From assembly GCA_965221215.1 (NCBI GenBank), contig OZ244872.1, forward strand, positions 1,550,001 to 1,614,000: DNA of 64,000 bases, in the 5' to 3' direction. Position numbers and translations under genes: made by a program. The notes under the pieces were generated by a model. That model was not told the origin of the DNA and did not search any database. It saw only the letters and a list, made by a program, of their open reading frames with translations. Of this stretch, positions 41,359-57,509 are shown piece by piece. Within the stretch, counting starts at the first letter, position 1. Every line of letters starts with the position of its first letter. The DNA is from Aldehydirespirator sp965221215. Its GTDB lineage: Bacteria; Actinomycetota; Acidimicrobiia; Acidimicrobiales; Aldehydirespiratoraceae.

Positions 41359-42802
41359 TCGGCCGTACCACCGCCGGCAGGTCGGTCGAGCCGCTGAGAC
41401 GGGCGTCCACCGCCGCAGCGCAGGCCCGTCCCTCGGCTATGGCCCACACGATGAGGCTCTGGCCCCGGCCCATGTCGCCGCACACGTACACGCCGTCGAC
41501 GCTGGTGGACCAGTCCTCGCCTCGGGCCACGTTGCCCCGGGCGTCGAGCTCCACCCCGAACTGCTCGATCAGCGGCCCCCGCTCGGGGCCGGTGAAGCCC
41601 ATGGCCAGCAGCACCAACTCCGCCGCGATCTCCTCCTTGCTGCCCGGAATCTCCTCGAAGCGCATCCGGCCATCCTCGAACGACTGCTGTACCCGCACGG
41701 TGGCCAGCGCGGCCAGGTTGCCCTCGCCGTCGCCGATGAACTCGACGGTGTTGATGGCGTAGTCGCGCTCGCCGCCCTCCTCGTGGGCCGACGACACCCG
41801 GTAGAGGTTGGGCCAGGTCGGCCACGGGTTGGCGTCGGGGCGCTCGTCGGGCGGACGGGGCATGATCTCGAACTGCCGGATGGAGGCGGCCCGCTGGCGG
41901 TGGGCGGTGCCCAGGCAGTCGGCCCCGGTGTCGCCCCCGCCGATGATCACCACCCGCTTGCCCCGCGCGGTGATGGGCGGCGAGTCGAGGTCGCCCTCCT
42001 GCACCCGGTTGGCCAGCGGCAGGTACTCCATGGCCTGATGCACGCCCCGCAACTCCCGGCCCGGTATGGGCAGGTCGCGCCAGGCGGTGGCGCCGCAGGC
42101 CAGCACCACCGCGTCGAAGTCGGCCCGCAGCTCGTCGGCGCCGATGTCGGCGCCGATGTCCACCCCGGCCCGGAACTCGGTTCCCTCGGCCTGCATCTGG
42201 GCCAGTCGGCGCGCGAGGTGGCGCTTCTCCATCTTGAACTCGGGGATCCCGTAGCGCAGCAGGCCCCCGATGCGGTCGGCCCGCTCGAAGACCACCACCT
42301 CGTGGCCGGCCCTGGTCAACTGCTGGGCCGCGGCCAGCCCGGCCGGACCCGAGCCAACCACCGCCACCCGGCAACCGGTGCGGGTCGCTGGCGGCGCGGG
42401 AACGATCCAGCCTTCGGCCCAGGCCCGGTCGACTATCTCCACCTCGACCTGCTTGATGGTGACGGGCGGCTCGTGGATGCCCAGCACGCAGGCCGCCTCG
42501 CAGGGAGCGGGGCACAGCCGGCCGGTGAACTCCGGGAAGTTGTTGGTGGCGTGCAGGCGCTCGATGGCCCGCCGCCAGTGCCCCCGATACACCAGGTCGT
42601 TCCAGTCGGGGATCAGGTTGCCGAGCGGGCAGCCGCTGTTGCAGAACGGGATGCCGCAGTCCATGCAGCGCGACGCCTGCTGCTGAAGGCTGGGCTCGGG
42701 GAACTCCTCGTACACCTCGCGCCAGTCGCGCAGCCGCACCGGAACCGGCCGGCGCGCCGGAAGCTCCCGGTCGTGCAGCAGGAACCCCCGCGGATCAGCC
42801 AT
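41339..42802 (-). CDS. gltD: Glutamate synthase small subunit
   Basis: NADPH-binding subunit of glutamate synthase, 487 residues. The N-terminal iron-sulfur cysteines are in CMDCGIPFCNSGCPLGN and CPAPCEAACV; FAD motif GSGPAGLAAA and the NADPH motif GGGDTGADC follow. It passes electrons from NADPH to the large subunit, which makes two glutamates from glutamine and 2-oxoglutarate. It lies about 96 bases downstream of gltB on the same strand. Confidence 0.95.
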   Translation of the reverse strand: MADPRGFLLHDRELPARRPVPVRLRDWREVYEEFPEPSLQQQASRCMDCGIPFCNSGCPLGNLIPDWNDLVYRGHWRRAIERLHATNNFPEFTGRLCPAPCEAACVLGIHEPPVTIKQVEVEIVDRAWAEGWIVPAPPATRTGCRVAVVGSGPAGLAAAQQLTRAGHEVVVFERADRIGGLLRYGIPEFKMEKRHLARRLAQMQAEGTEFRAGVDIGADIGADELRADFDAVVLACGATAWRDLPIPGRELRGVHQAMEYLPLANRVQEGDLDSPPITARGKRVVIIGGGDTGADCLGTAHRQRAASIRQFEIMPRPPDERPDANPWPTWPNLYRVSSAHEEGGERDYAINTVEFIGDGEGNLAALATVRVQQSFEDGRMRFEEIPGSKEEIAAELVLLAMGFTGPERGPLIEQFGVELDARGNVARGEDWSTSVDGVYVCGDMGRGQSLIVWAIAEGRACAAAVDARLSGSTDLPAVVRPTSMPLR

Positions 42803-42898
42803 CTCGCCCGCTCACCGGCCACCCAATAGGCGGCGCCGCGTCCGCCAGTAATGCCTTGGGCCGGGCCGTGCGGCGCTGCTCATGACCCATCCGCTCGA

Positions 42899-47503
<4,605 letters not shown>

Positions 47504-47668
47504 CGCTGTCCTCGCGGGGGTCGGGTCATTCGCTGCGGCGCGCCCTTCAGGCAGAACTGCCCGGCGGGAGGGACGTCATTGGCCGCTCACCGCACAAGAT
47601 GCGCCGCTACAAACTACCGGCATCACCCCGCCCTGCGTCAAGCCGACCCTCTTCGGCGGGTCGAGCGT

Positions 47669-49213
47669 TCAGCGGCGGACGGCTCGGGTGAGGGCCTTGA
47701 CCCGGTGGAGGTGGGACATGACCGCCAGCAGAACGGGGAAGATCTCCAGGCGGCCAATCACCATCAACAATGCCAGCACCAGCCGGGCCGGCTCGGTGAA
47801 GGCGACCGCGTAGTTGGAGGTGGGACCGGCCTCGTTGAGGGCTGGGCCCATGTTCCCCAGCGCCGACACCACCGCGCCCAGCGCCGACACGAAGTCGCCT
47901 CCCAGCGCGGTGACCACCAGCGTGCCGCCCAGCACCAGCATGAAGTGCAGCAGGAAGAACCCGGCCACCCGCGACACCAGCGACTCGCTGACGATGTCGC
48001 GCCCCACCCGGATGGGGATCACTGCCCGGGGCTTCTGGGAGTGCTGAACCGAGCGCACCATGATCCGGGCCAGCACCCGCATCCGCATCACCTTGATGCC
48101 GCCGGAGGTGGAGCCGGTGCAGCCGCCCACCACCATCAACACCAGCAGCACGAGCTGGGCCCCGGCCACCCACATCACGTAGTCGCCGGGCGATCCCGGT
48201 CCGGTGGCGTTGGACAGGCCGGTGCTGCTGCCCAGCGAGGCCACGGTGAACACCCCGGCCCGGATCGACGAGCCCAGCGACAGGCCGTTCTCCAGCCACA
48301 GCAGCACCACGATGACGGCCGACGCCGCGCCCAGCGTGAGCAGGTAGGTGCGGAACTCGCTGTTGCGGTGGTACGGCAGGGTGCGGTCGGCCACCGCCCG
48401 CCAGTGCAGCGAGAAGCTGACGCCCCCCATGACCATGAACACGATGGCCACCGTCTCGACGGCGACGCTGTCGTAATGCCCGATCGAGTCGGCGTGGGGG
48501 GAGAACCCCCCGGTGGCGGCCACGGTGAAGGCGTGGGCCACCGCGTCGTAGAGCGACGAGAAGCCATCGGCCGCAAAGAAGGCCAGCGCCGCGGCCGCAG
48601 TGAAGCCGATGTACACCACCCACAGCCGCCGGGCCGTCTCGCTCACCCTGGGGGTGAGGCGGTCCGATGTGGGTCCCGGCGCCTCGGCCGAGATCAGCTC
48701 CAGGCCGCCGACCCCCAAAAACGGCAGCACCGCCACCGCCAGCACCACCACTCCCATCCCGCCGTACCAGTGGGTGAGCTGGCGGTACATCATCAGGCCC
48801 CGGCCGGGGCTCTCGAAGTCGGCCAGCACGGTGGAGCCGCTGGCGGAGAAGCCCGACGCCGACTCGAACAGGCTGTTGACGAACTGTTCGCTGACGTCGG
48901 CGCCGCCGACCGCGAATGTGCCGGCCAGGATGAACGGCAGCGCCCCCAGCGCGGTGATCCACACCCAGGTCCACGCCACGGTGGAGAAGATGTGGCGCTT
49001 GCGGATGGCGCCGGGACGGGTGAGCCGCCACAGCAGCCCGCCGACCGCGGCGGTCAGCCCGGCCGATGCGGCCAGCGCGGCGGTGTCGCGCCCGGTTGTG
49101 AGCAGCTCCAGCAGCGCGCAGGCCGCCATCCCGGCCGACACCGCCGACAGCGCGATGCCGATGACGTGCAGCGTGGTGGAGGCGACCCGGCTCCCGGGCC
49201 AGTCCCTAGCCAT
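47669..49213 (-). CDS. trkH: TrkH-family potassium transporter subunit (copy 1)
   Basis: Membrane subunit of 514 residues of a Trk/Ktr potassium uptake system. Four pore-loop filters are recognisable (SASGFSASGSTVL, TATGGFSPH, STGLSNAT region, and a final NMGPALNEAGP), each with a key glycine. It overlaps the second trkH-like gene by eight bases, and trkA follows that gene upstream, so one transcript can make a full system. Uptake is gated by the NAD-binding TrkA protein. Confidence 0.88.
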   Translation of the reverse strand: MARDWPGSRVASTTLHVIGIALSAVSAGMAACALLELLTTGRDTAALAASAGLTAAVGGLLWRLTRPGAIRKRHIFSTVAWTWVWITALGALPFILAGTFAVGGADVSEQFVNSLFESASGFSASGSTVLADFESPGRGLMMYRQLTHWYGGMGVVVLAVAVLPFLGVGGLELISAEAPGPTSDRLTPRVSETARRLWVVYIGFTAAAALAFFAADGFSSLYDAVAHAFTVAATGGFSPHADSIGHYDSVAVETVAIVFMVMGGVSFSLHWRAVADRTLPYHRNSEFRTYLLTLGAASAVIVVLLWLENGLSLGSSIRAGVFTVASLGSSTGLSNATGPGSPGDYVMWVAGAQLVLLVLMVVGGCTGSTSGGIKVMRMRVLARIMVRSVQHSQKPRAVIPIRVGRDIVSESLVSRVAGFFLLHFMLVLGGTLVVTALGGDFVSALGAVVSALGNMGPALNEAGPTSNYAVAFTEPARLVLALLMVIGRLEIFPVLLAVMSHLHRVKALTRAVRR

Positions 49214-50789
49214 TGCGTTCCTTGATCTTCAAGATCGAGCGCCGGGCCGCGAAGCGCGACCGCCGCAGCCCGGTCCGGTACCAGCGCAACACCAGGCCCA
49301 CGCCGGCCATCAGCGGCGGGATCGACATTCGTCCCCCCATCATCAGCGGCACCAGCGCCAGCCGGCCCGCCCAGTCGAGGTTGTCGAGCCGGCCGAAGGC
49401 GCCGATCTCGCCCACCGCGGGGCCGACGGTGCTGACCGCGCTCACCGAGCCCCACACGCTGCCGGCCAGCGACGCCCCCGAGACGCCCAGCAGCAGGGCG
49501 CCCGCCCCAACCACCACCACGAAGGCGATCTGGTGGCCGCCGAGGCGGTCCAGGGTGCGCCTCGACAGGGTCTCGCCGTCGCGCCTCACCAGCACCACCG
49601 CGTAGGAGTCGAGTTGACGGCGCAGCTCTCCCCCGGCGGCGCCCATCAGCAGCCGGGCCCGCATCACCTTGATGCCGCCCCCCGGCGAACCCATCATGGT
49701 GCCGATTCCGGCCGCCACCAGCATCACCACCGTCGCCGACGGCGCCCATGAGGTCCAGTCGGACACCGCGAACCCGGTGGTGCTCATCATCGACACCGCC
49801 ATGAAGCCGGCCTCGCCCCAGCCGATGCCGTTGTGCGCGGCCATGACCACAGCCGCCACTGCCAGCAGCAGCGCGAAGGCTCTGAGCTCCTGGGAGCGCC
49901 ACAGGGGCCGCAGCCTTCCCCGGGCCAGCCACCAGACCACGAAGATCCCCGCGCCGGCCACAAGCATCCCGGCCGCGGCCACCGCCTGGGTGGCGGTGCC
50001 GTAGCCGGCCAGCGAGTCGGCCCGACCGGTGAAGCCCCCGGTGGAGGCGGTGCCCACCCCCACCACCAGAGCCTCGGTGACGCCGAGGCCGGTGAGCAGG
50101 TAGGCGGCCACACAGGCGGCGGTGAATCCCGAGTAGAGGACCAGCACCCGGCGGGTGCCCACCGCCGCGTTGGGCACGAGATCCAGGCCCCGGCGCCCGG
50201 TGGAGTAGCCGATGAGCGCCGTCGACCGCAGCACCGTCGGCAGGGTGACCACCGCGATCAATATCGCGGTCAGACCCCCCACCCAGCTGGTGGCCGACCG
50301 GAACAGCAGGACCGCCCGCGACGCCTCGGACGCGTCCAGCAGGGTGAGCGAGGTGGTGGTGAAGCCGGCCGCCGACTCGACCAGGGCGTCGTCGAGGCGA
50401 CCCACCGCGCCGGTGGCCGCGTAGAGGGCCGCACCGAACAACACCAGCACCGTCCACAGCAGGCCGATACCGGCGAACACCCGGCCAGGGGTCGGCCGGT
50501 GCGGGGGCGCCACCCGCCGCCGTGCAGCCGCGGCCAGAGCCGCGCAAAGTGCTCCCACCACGGCGAGGGTGATGGCATCGGCGTTGTCGTCGCCGATGCC
50601 GGCCAGGCCGCACACCATGGTGGCGATGCCCAGCACGAGACCCGCCTCCACGATCGAGGCCAGCGTCCACGACACGATCCGCACCGGCGCCCGCGACGCA
50701 GAGCCGTCCAGCAGCGGCCGGGTGCGCCTCGGCCGGCCCAGGCGCCGCAGTACGCCCGGGCGAGCTAGAGGCCGAGCGAGCAATGGCAC
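49206..50789 (-). CDS. TrkH-family potassium transporter subunit (copy 2)
   Basis: Second TrkH-type membrane protein, 527 residues, clearly diverged from copy 1. Filter loops read AGFTTTSLT, STGGFTGRA, STTGFAVSD and STVGPAVGE. The first 30 residues are basic and precede the first helix. Two different TrkH proteins with one TrkA in the same operon suggest a heteromeric pore or alternative transporters sharing a regulator. Confidence 0.85.
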   Translation of the reverse strand: MPLLARPLARPGVLRRLGRPRRTRPLLDGSASRAPVRIVSWTLASIVEAGLVLGIATMVCGLAGIGDDNADAITLAVVGALCAALAAAARRRVAPPHRPTPGRVFAGIGLLWTVLVLFGAALYAATGAVGRLDDALVESAAGFTTTSLTLLDASEASRAVLLFRSATSWVGGLTAILIAVVTLPTVLRSTALIGYSTGRRGLDLVPNAAVGTRRVLVLYSGFTAACVAAYLLTGLGVTEALVVGVGTASTGGFTGRADSLAGYGTATQAVAAAGMLVAGAGIFVVWWLARGRLRPLWRSQELRAFALLLAVAAVVMAAHNGIGWGEAGFMAVSMMSTTGFAVSDWTSWAPSATVVMLVAAGIGTMMGSPGGGIKVMRARLLMGAAGGELRRQLDSYAVVLVRRDGETLSRRTLDRLGGHQIAFVVVVGAGALLLGVSGASLAGSVWGSVSAVSTVGPAVGEIGAFGRLDNLDWAGRLALVPLMMGGRMSIPPLMAGVGLVLRWYRTGLRRSRFAARRSILKIKERNG

Positions 50790-50814
50790 GGATTCAGCCC
50801 ATACGGTCGAGGCC

Positions 50815-50847
50815 GCGGCCCGTGGGCGCAGCGAACAAGAGCGGGAG
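50815..50847. repeat. Copy of an interspersed intergenic repeat
   Basis: GCGGCCCGTGGGCGCAGCGA and the following ACAAGAGCGGGAG match the second half of the 69-bp units at 24603-24735 with few differences. AGAGGCCGAG, the start of that unit, also occurs here at about 50766, separated by unrelated bases. A weaker relative is visible near 52265-52290. Confidence 0.65.
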
Positions 50848-50894
50848 CCACACCGCCGCAGTGCGAGAGGCTTGCCATCAATCCGCGCTCGCTG

Positions 50895-52247
50895 CTAGCC
50901 GTTGCACGTCAACAGCCGACGGACCTCCCGCACCAAGTCCGGGGTGGCGAAGGCGACCACATGGTCGCGGCCCCGCAGCCGGCTGCGGCCGCGGGCGATC
51001 TGGGGCTTGCCGTCGCGCACTATGGCCCCGATCAGCACCCCCTTGGGCAGCTTGAGATCCTGCACCAGGGAGTTGTCGGCGGGGCTGCCCGACTCCACCT
51101 CGACCTCCAGCACCTCGGCGTCTGACTCCAGGAAGGTGGCTACCGCAGCCACGTCGCCGCGCACGAAGCGCATCACGCCGTCGGCGGTGGCGGTGCGGGG
51201 CGACAGGGCCACATCCACGCCGGCGGAGTCCAGCAGCGACAGCAGGGCCAGCCTGTGCACCACCGCGATGGTCTCCGACGCTCCCACCGACTTCGCGTAG
51301 AGGCAGGCCAGGATGTTCGACTCGTCCTCGCCGGTCAGCGCGGCCACTGCGTCGAACCGGCCGAGGTCGGTCTCCTCGAGGAGGTCGGCATCGGTTATGT
51401 CGCCCTCCAGGATCTGCACGTCGCTGAGGTCCTCGGCCAGCTCCAGGGCCCGCTCGGCGTCGCGCTCGACCACCACCACCTCCACCCCCCTCGACACCAG
51501 GCGGGCGGCCAGGATCTCGGCGGTGCGGCCCCCGCCCAGCAGCAGCACATGGCGGACTGCGCCCGTGCCCAGGCCCAGCAGAGCAGCCACCCGGCGGCGG
51601 GCTCGCCGCTTGCAGACCACCCGCACCAGGTCGTTCGCCATCAGCTCGTAGTCGGCCCGGGGGATGTAGGTGTGCTCACCCCGCGAGATCGACCCCACCA
51701 TGAACTCCCAGTCGGGCTCGTACTCGGCCGCGATCTCCGACAGCCGCCGGCCCACGATGGGGGCGTCGGCCTCGAGGCGGGTGCCGATCACGATGGCCTC
51801 CCCCTGGGCCATCACCGCGATCTCCGACGCGCCGGGGTAGTCGAGCAGATGGAGGATCCGCTCCGCGGTCTGGTGGTCGGGGTCTATCACCAGGTCGGCT
51901 TGGAACGTCTGGCGCAGGTCGGCCGATGCCCGGCTGCGCAGCTCCTCGGACTCGATGCGCACGATGGTGTTGCCGACGCCCCGCTGCTTGGCGATGAGCG
52001 ACGTCACCAGGTTGACCTCGTCGCGGCTGGTGACGGCCACCACCAGATCGCAGTCGTCGAGCCCGGCGTCAGAGAGCACGCTGGGGTGGGTGCCGCTGCC
52101 CTCCACCGTGAGCACGTCGAGCTCGGCGCCGAGCTGGCGGAGGCGGTGGGAGTCGGTGTCTACCACCGAGACGTTGTGGCGCTCGTGACTGAGGCGGGCG
52201 GCCACGTAGGACCCGACCTCGCCGGCCCCCACAACGATCACATGCAC
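50895..52247 (-). CDS. trkA: Trk potassium uptake regulatory protein TrkA
   Basis: Cytoplasmic gating subunit of 450 residues with two RCK units. The first NAD-binding motif is VVGAGEVGSYVA at the N-terminus; the second is HVLLLGGGRTAEILAARL near residue 230. Each is followed by a TrkA-C domain (EADAPIVGRRLSEI and VEVESGSPADNSLV). It opens or closes the TrkH channels in response to NADH/NAD or nucleotides. Lies 100 bases upstream of the trkH pair. Confidence 0.93.
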   Translation of the reverse strand: MHVIVVGAGEVGSYVAARLSHERHNVSVVDTDSHRLRQLGAELDVLTVEGSGTHPSVLSDAGLDDCDLVVAVTSRDEVNLVTSLIAKQRGVGNTIVRIESEELRSRASADLRQTFQADLVIDPDHQTAERILHLLDYPGASEIAVMAQGEAIVIGTRLEADAPIVGRRLSEIAAEYEPDWEFMVGSISRGEHTYIPRADYELMANDLVRVVCKRRARRRVAALLGLGTGAVRHVLLLGGGRTAEILAARLVSRGVEVVVVERDAERALELAEDLSDVQILEGDITDADLLEETDLGRFDAVAALTGEDESNILACLYAKSVGASETIAVVHRLALLSLLDSAGVDVALSPRTATADGVMRFVRGDVAAVATFLESDAEVLEVEVESGSPADNSLVQDLKLPKGVLIGAIVRDGKPQIARGRSRLRGRDHVVAFATPDLVREVRRLLTCNG

Positions 52248-52326
52248 AGCTATGTTCTAGCGCCTCAGAGGCAGCGAACGTGAGCGGGAAATACAACGCC
52301 GAGCGGATAGACCCATTCGGTCGAGA

Positions 52327-52953
52327 TCACCGCAGGCGACTCTCCTTGGCGATCAACAGGTCGCGGTCGGTCACCACCGCGTCGAGCGGCACGTCCCACT
52401 GCTCGGTGGGCACTTGATCCACCCGCTGGAACCAGTGGGCCACGCCGATGGTCACCGGCCGGTCCTCGGGACGCAAAGAGGCCAGTGCCCGGTCGTAGAA
52501 CCCCCCTCCCTGGCCCAGACGGTGACAGCGCCCGTCGAAGGCCACCAGAGGCACCAGCACGGTGTCATGGTCGGCCAGGGCGACCAACTCGCCGTCAACC
52601 GGTTCGGAGACGCCGAAGGATCCCGACGTGTGCGACTGGCCGTCGCGCCAGGCCACGAACTCCAGATCGACGCCTGTCACGCGGGGCACGGTGAACACCT
52701 CGCGGCGCGCGCCGCGCAGGAGTTCGTCGAGAGGGACCTCGCCCCGCACGGCCCGGTAGGCGGCGACCCGGCCGGCCTCGGCTATCGCCGGCAGCGACTC
52801 CAGCCTGCGGGACACCGCGATGCCGGCCGCGGCGACGGCCTCTGCGCTCAAGCCCGCCCGCCGGGCCCGCATGGCGCTCCGAAGCCGATCCTTGGCCTCC
52901 CGCGGCGCCGCTTCACTTGCATCTGCTCGGCCTGTGGGCCGCGGTGCTGACAT
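52327..52953 (-). CDS. 5-formyltetrahydrofolate cyclo-ligase
   Basis: Folate-salvage enzyme (MTHFS) of 208 residues converting 5-formyl-THF to 5,10-methenyl-THF with ATP. The N-terminal RSAMRARRAGLS and the C-terminal ATP-binding region LGQGGGFYDRALA are characteristic. Its ATG may lie slightly upstream or downstream, because the first 20 residues are low-complexity. It is divergent from the pyrophosphatase gene. Confidence 0.9.
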   Translation of the reverse strand: MSAPRPTGRADASEAAPREAKDRLRSAMRARRAGLSAEAVAAAGIAVSRRLESLPAIAEAGRVAAYRAVRGEVPLDELLRGARREVFTVPRVTGVDLEFVAWRDGQSHTSGSFGVSEPVDGELVALADHDTVLVPLVAFDGRCHRLGQGGGFYDRALASLRPEDRPVTIGVAHWFQRVDQVPTEQWDVPLDAVVTDRDLLIAKESRLR

Positions 52954-53007
52954 AGCCCAAGGGTAGGCTCGCGGGCCGTCCCCAGACTCCAGCAGAGGAG
53001 CAGTCTC

Positions 53008-55116
<2,109 letters not shown>

Positions 55117-55140
55117 CGGGGGCCGACTCGGGAGCGGACG

Positions 55141-56043
55141 GTGGTATCAGAGCTGTTCGATCCGGCGGCGTGGACGGCCGTGGACGGCTTCGACGACCTG
55201 ACCGACGTCACCTACCACCGAGCGGTCGATCAGGGCACAGTTCGGGTGGCCTTCGACCGCCCGGAGGTGCGCAACGCGTTCCGGCCCCACACCGTCGACG
55301 AGCTGTATCGCTGCCTCGACCATGCCCGTATGTGGGGCGATGTGGGCTGCGTGCTGATCACCGGCAACGGGCCGTCGCCCCGAGACGGCGGCTGGGCCTT
55401 CTGCTCGGGCGGCGATCAGCGCATCCGGGGCCGCGACGGCTACCGGTACGCCTCCGGCGACACCGGCGACACCATCGACGCCGGGCGCTCGGGCCGGCTC
55501 CACATCCTGGAGGTGCAGCGCCTGATCCGCATGATGCCCAAAGTGGTGGTGGCGGTGGTGCCGGGCTGGGCGGTGGGCGGGGGCCACAGCCTGCACGCGG
55601 TGGCCGACCTGACTTTGGCCAGTGCCGAGCACGGCCGGTTCAAGCAGACCGACACCGACGTGGCCAGCTTCGACGGCGGTTTCGGCTCGGCCTACCTGGC
55701 CCGACTCGTCGGCCAGAAGCGGGCCCGCGAGATCTTCTTTCTGGGCCGCACCTACTCGGCGCAGGAGGCGCACGAGATGGGCATGGTCAACCAGGTGGTC
55801 CCTCACGCCAAGCTGGAGGAGGTCGCGCTGGACTGGGCCCGCGAGATCAACGCCAAGAGCCCCACCGCCCAGCGGATGGTGAAATTCGCCCTGAACCTGG
55901 TGGACGACGGCCTGATTGGCCAGCAGGTGTTCGCAGGCGAGGCCACCCGCCTGGCCTACATGACCGACGAGGCCGCCGAAGGCCGCGACGCCTTCCTAAC
56001 CAAGCGCCCCCCCGACTGGACCCCCTACCACTGGCACTACTGA
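55141..56043 (+). CDS. menB: 1,4-dihydroxy-2-naphthoyl-CoA synthase
   Basis: Crotonase-superfamily enzyme of 300 residues that closes the naphthoate ring in menaquinone synthesis. FCSGGDQRIRG, GWAVGGGHSLH (oxyanion hole) and FKQTDTDVASFDGGFGSAYL are signatures of MenB rather than general enoyl-CoA hydratases, and the C-terminal KRPPDWTPYHWHY is typical too. GTG start with GGAGCGGAC upstream, 24 bases after hppA, so possibly one transcript. Confidence 0.88.
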   Translation: MVSELFDPAAWTAVDGFDDLTDVTYHRAVDQGTVRVAFDRPEVRNAFRPHTVDELYRCLDHARMWGDVGCVLITGNGPSPRDGGWAFCSGGDQRIRGRDGYRYASGDTGDTIDAGRSGRLHILEVQRLIRMMPKVVVAVVPGWAVGGGHSLHAVADLTLASAEHGRFKQTDTDVASFDGGFGSAYLARLVGQKRAREIFFLGRTYSAQEAHEMGMVNQVVPHAKLEEVALDWAREINAKSPTAQRMVKFALNLVDDGLIGQQVFAGEATRLAYMTDEAAEGRDAFLTKRPPDWTPYHWHY

Positions 56044-56285
56044 CCCCCAGCCCAGCGGCCCCCGAACACGAGGAACGCGAGGTGGCCTCGCCGCATGGCT
56101 CTGGCCCCCGACACTGCCAAGGCATCGCCGCCGGACAGCAGCACGCCCTCGGTCTCAAGGCTGCCGCCCATCATGATGACGCCGACCGTCGATGACAACG
56201 GCCGTTGACAAGTACGGTTTGCTGGCGGATGGCAAGTGAGCGCCTTGAGCCGGGGCAAGGCGAAGCCCGGCCTACGCTGTCGGCC

Positions 56286-57509
56286 ATGACCGATGAAGTC
56301 GGATACCTGCCTCGGTTGGCGAGCCGGAGAGAGTTCGCCGACTACCTGGAGGGCCATCCCGTGCCTGACGCAGCCGACGTCGAGCATCCGGACACCGGCC
56401 GCAAGCTGGTCAAGACCTACATGCTGGAGACCGCTGGCAGCGACCGGCAGATGCCCGACCTGGCCAGCCGATTCGCCGGTCAGGTGCATCTGCACCGTCT
56501 AGACGACACGCTGTTTCGTGTCGAGGACGCCGGTCACGGCGGTCAGGTGGTCGGCCTGATCGAGGAGCTCGACGACAGGCACCCCGTCTTCTACACCAAG
56601 ATGGCCGTGGAACACAGCGACCGGTGGGTGCGCCAGAGGGTGGAGACGAGCCCGTGGCTCGACCGGCTCTGGCTGTCGTCGCCGATCCTGTTCGAGCTGT
56701 GGCGGCAGGTGCAGGCCACCACGCCGCCGCAGCGCTACGTGCGACTCGGATTCGAGCACGAGGCGCGCTACGAGCCGATCGATGGCCTCGGTACGGACAT
56801 CGAAGACGACGGCGTCGACGATGCCGACTATGAGACCCCGAGCGCCTTCGTTGAGCGTCGGCGCTCGGTCGTCACTCTCACCGAGCGCCTTTCGGTGCTC
56901 AATGAGAAGCTGCACCGGCTCATCGAGTCCTACGACCCGCTGCACTCGCTGGTGCACCTGCAGATGCCAGCGGCCGGTCGCGGCGGCCACCGCCTCAACT
57001 ACGACGGCCGCGCCACGAACCGCAGCGACTCCTTCGCCGACCACCGCGCAACGGTGCGGCGCGTCCTCGCGCTGTACCGCAGCGTCACCGAGCACGCCGA
57101 GAATCGACTATGGGTCGACACCACCGACGCTGGCGAGGGCGGGTTCAAGATCAGTGGCAGTCCCCTCGTCATCGACTTTGGCGAGCCGCTCACCGAGCCG
57201 CTATTCGACCGCTTCGTAGAGCTTGCGCTCGAACGGCGCACGAGCCGCTTCCGCATCGGAGGCTTCGTCACGCGGCGCGGCCCCACCAAGGCACACGTCG
57301 TGGCCATTGACCGGCACCTCTGGCAACCCTTCCTACTGGAGGCCACCAGCCAGAATCTCCTCGCCGTGCTGCCCCACGGAACGTGCGGGAACACAGTCCA
57401 CCGACTCGTCACCAACGTGCAGCGAGAGCTTGCTCCGACCGCGAAGGCCTGGCTCGGTAGCGAGCCCTACGAGAACGCCGTGGCCAACGCCGCCAGCATC
57501 GTCGCATGA
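56286..57509 (+). CDS. Unrecognised protein with CGNT motif, copy 1 (coupled to nuclease gene)
   Basis: Function not recognised; 407 residues, soluble, no signal peptide. The C-terminal part contains GTCGNTVHRLVTNVQREL (367-370 is CGNT), and residues 245-312 (RATNRSDSFADHRATVRRVL and the SGSPLVIDFGEPL region) align with the protein encoded at 60630. VHLHRL near residue 68 is also shared. The N-terminal 60 residues are specific to this copy. Its ATG at 56286 is the first plausible start. It overlaps the next gene by four bases, so the two are made together. Confidence 0.75.
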   Translation: MTDEVGYLPRLASRREFADYLEGHPVPDAADVEHPDTGRKLVKTYMLETAGSDRQMPDLASRFAGQVHLHRLDDTLFRVEDAGHGGQVVGLIEELDDRHPVFYTKMAVEHSDRWVRQRVETSPWLDRLWLSSPILFELWRQVQATTPPQRYVRLGFEHEARYEPIDGLGTDIEDDGVDDADYETPSAFVERRRSVVTLTERLSVLNEKLHRLIESYDPLHSLVHLQMPAAGRGGHRLNYDGRATNRSDSFADHRATVRRVLALYRSVTEHAENRLWVDTTDAGEGGFKISGSPLVIDFGEPLTEPLFDRFVELALERRTSRFRIGGFVTRRGPTKAHVVAIDRHLWQPFLLEATSQNLLAVLPHGTCGNTVHRLVTNVQRELAPTAKAWLGSEPYENAVANAASIVA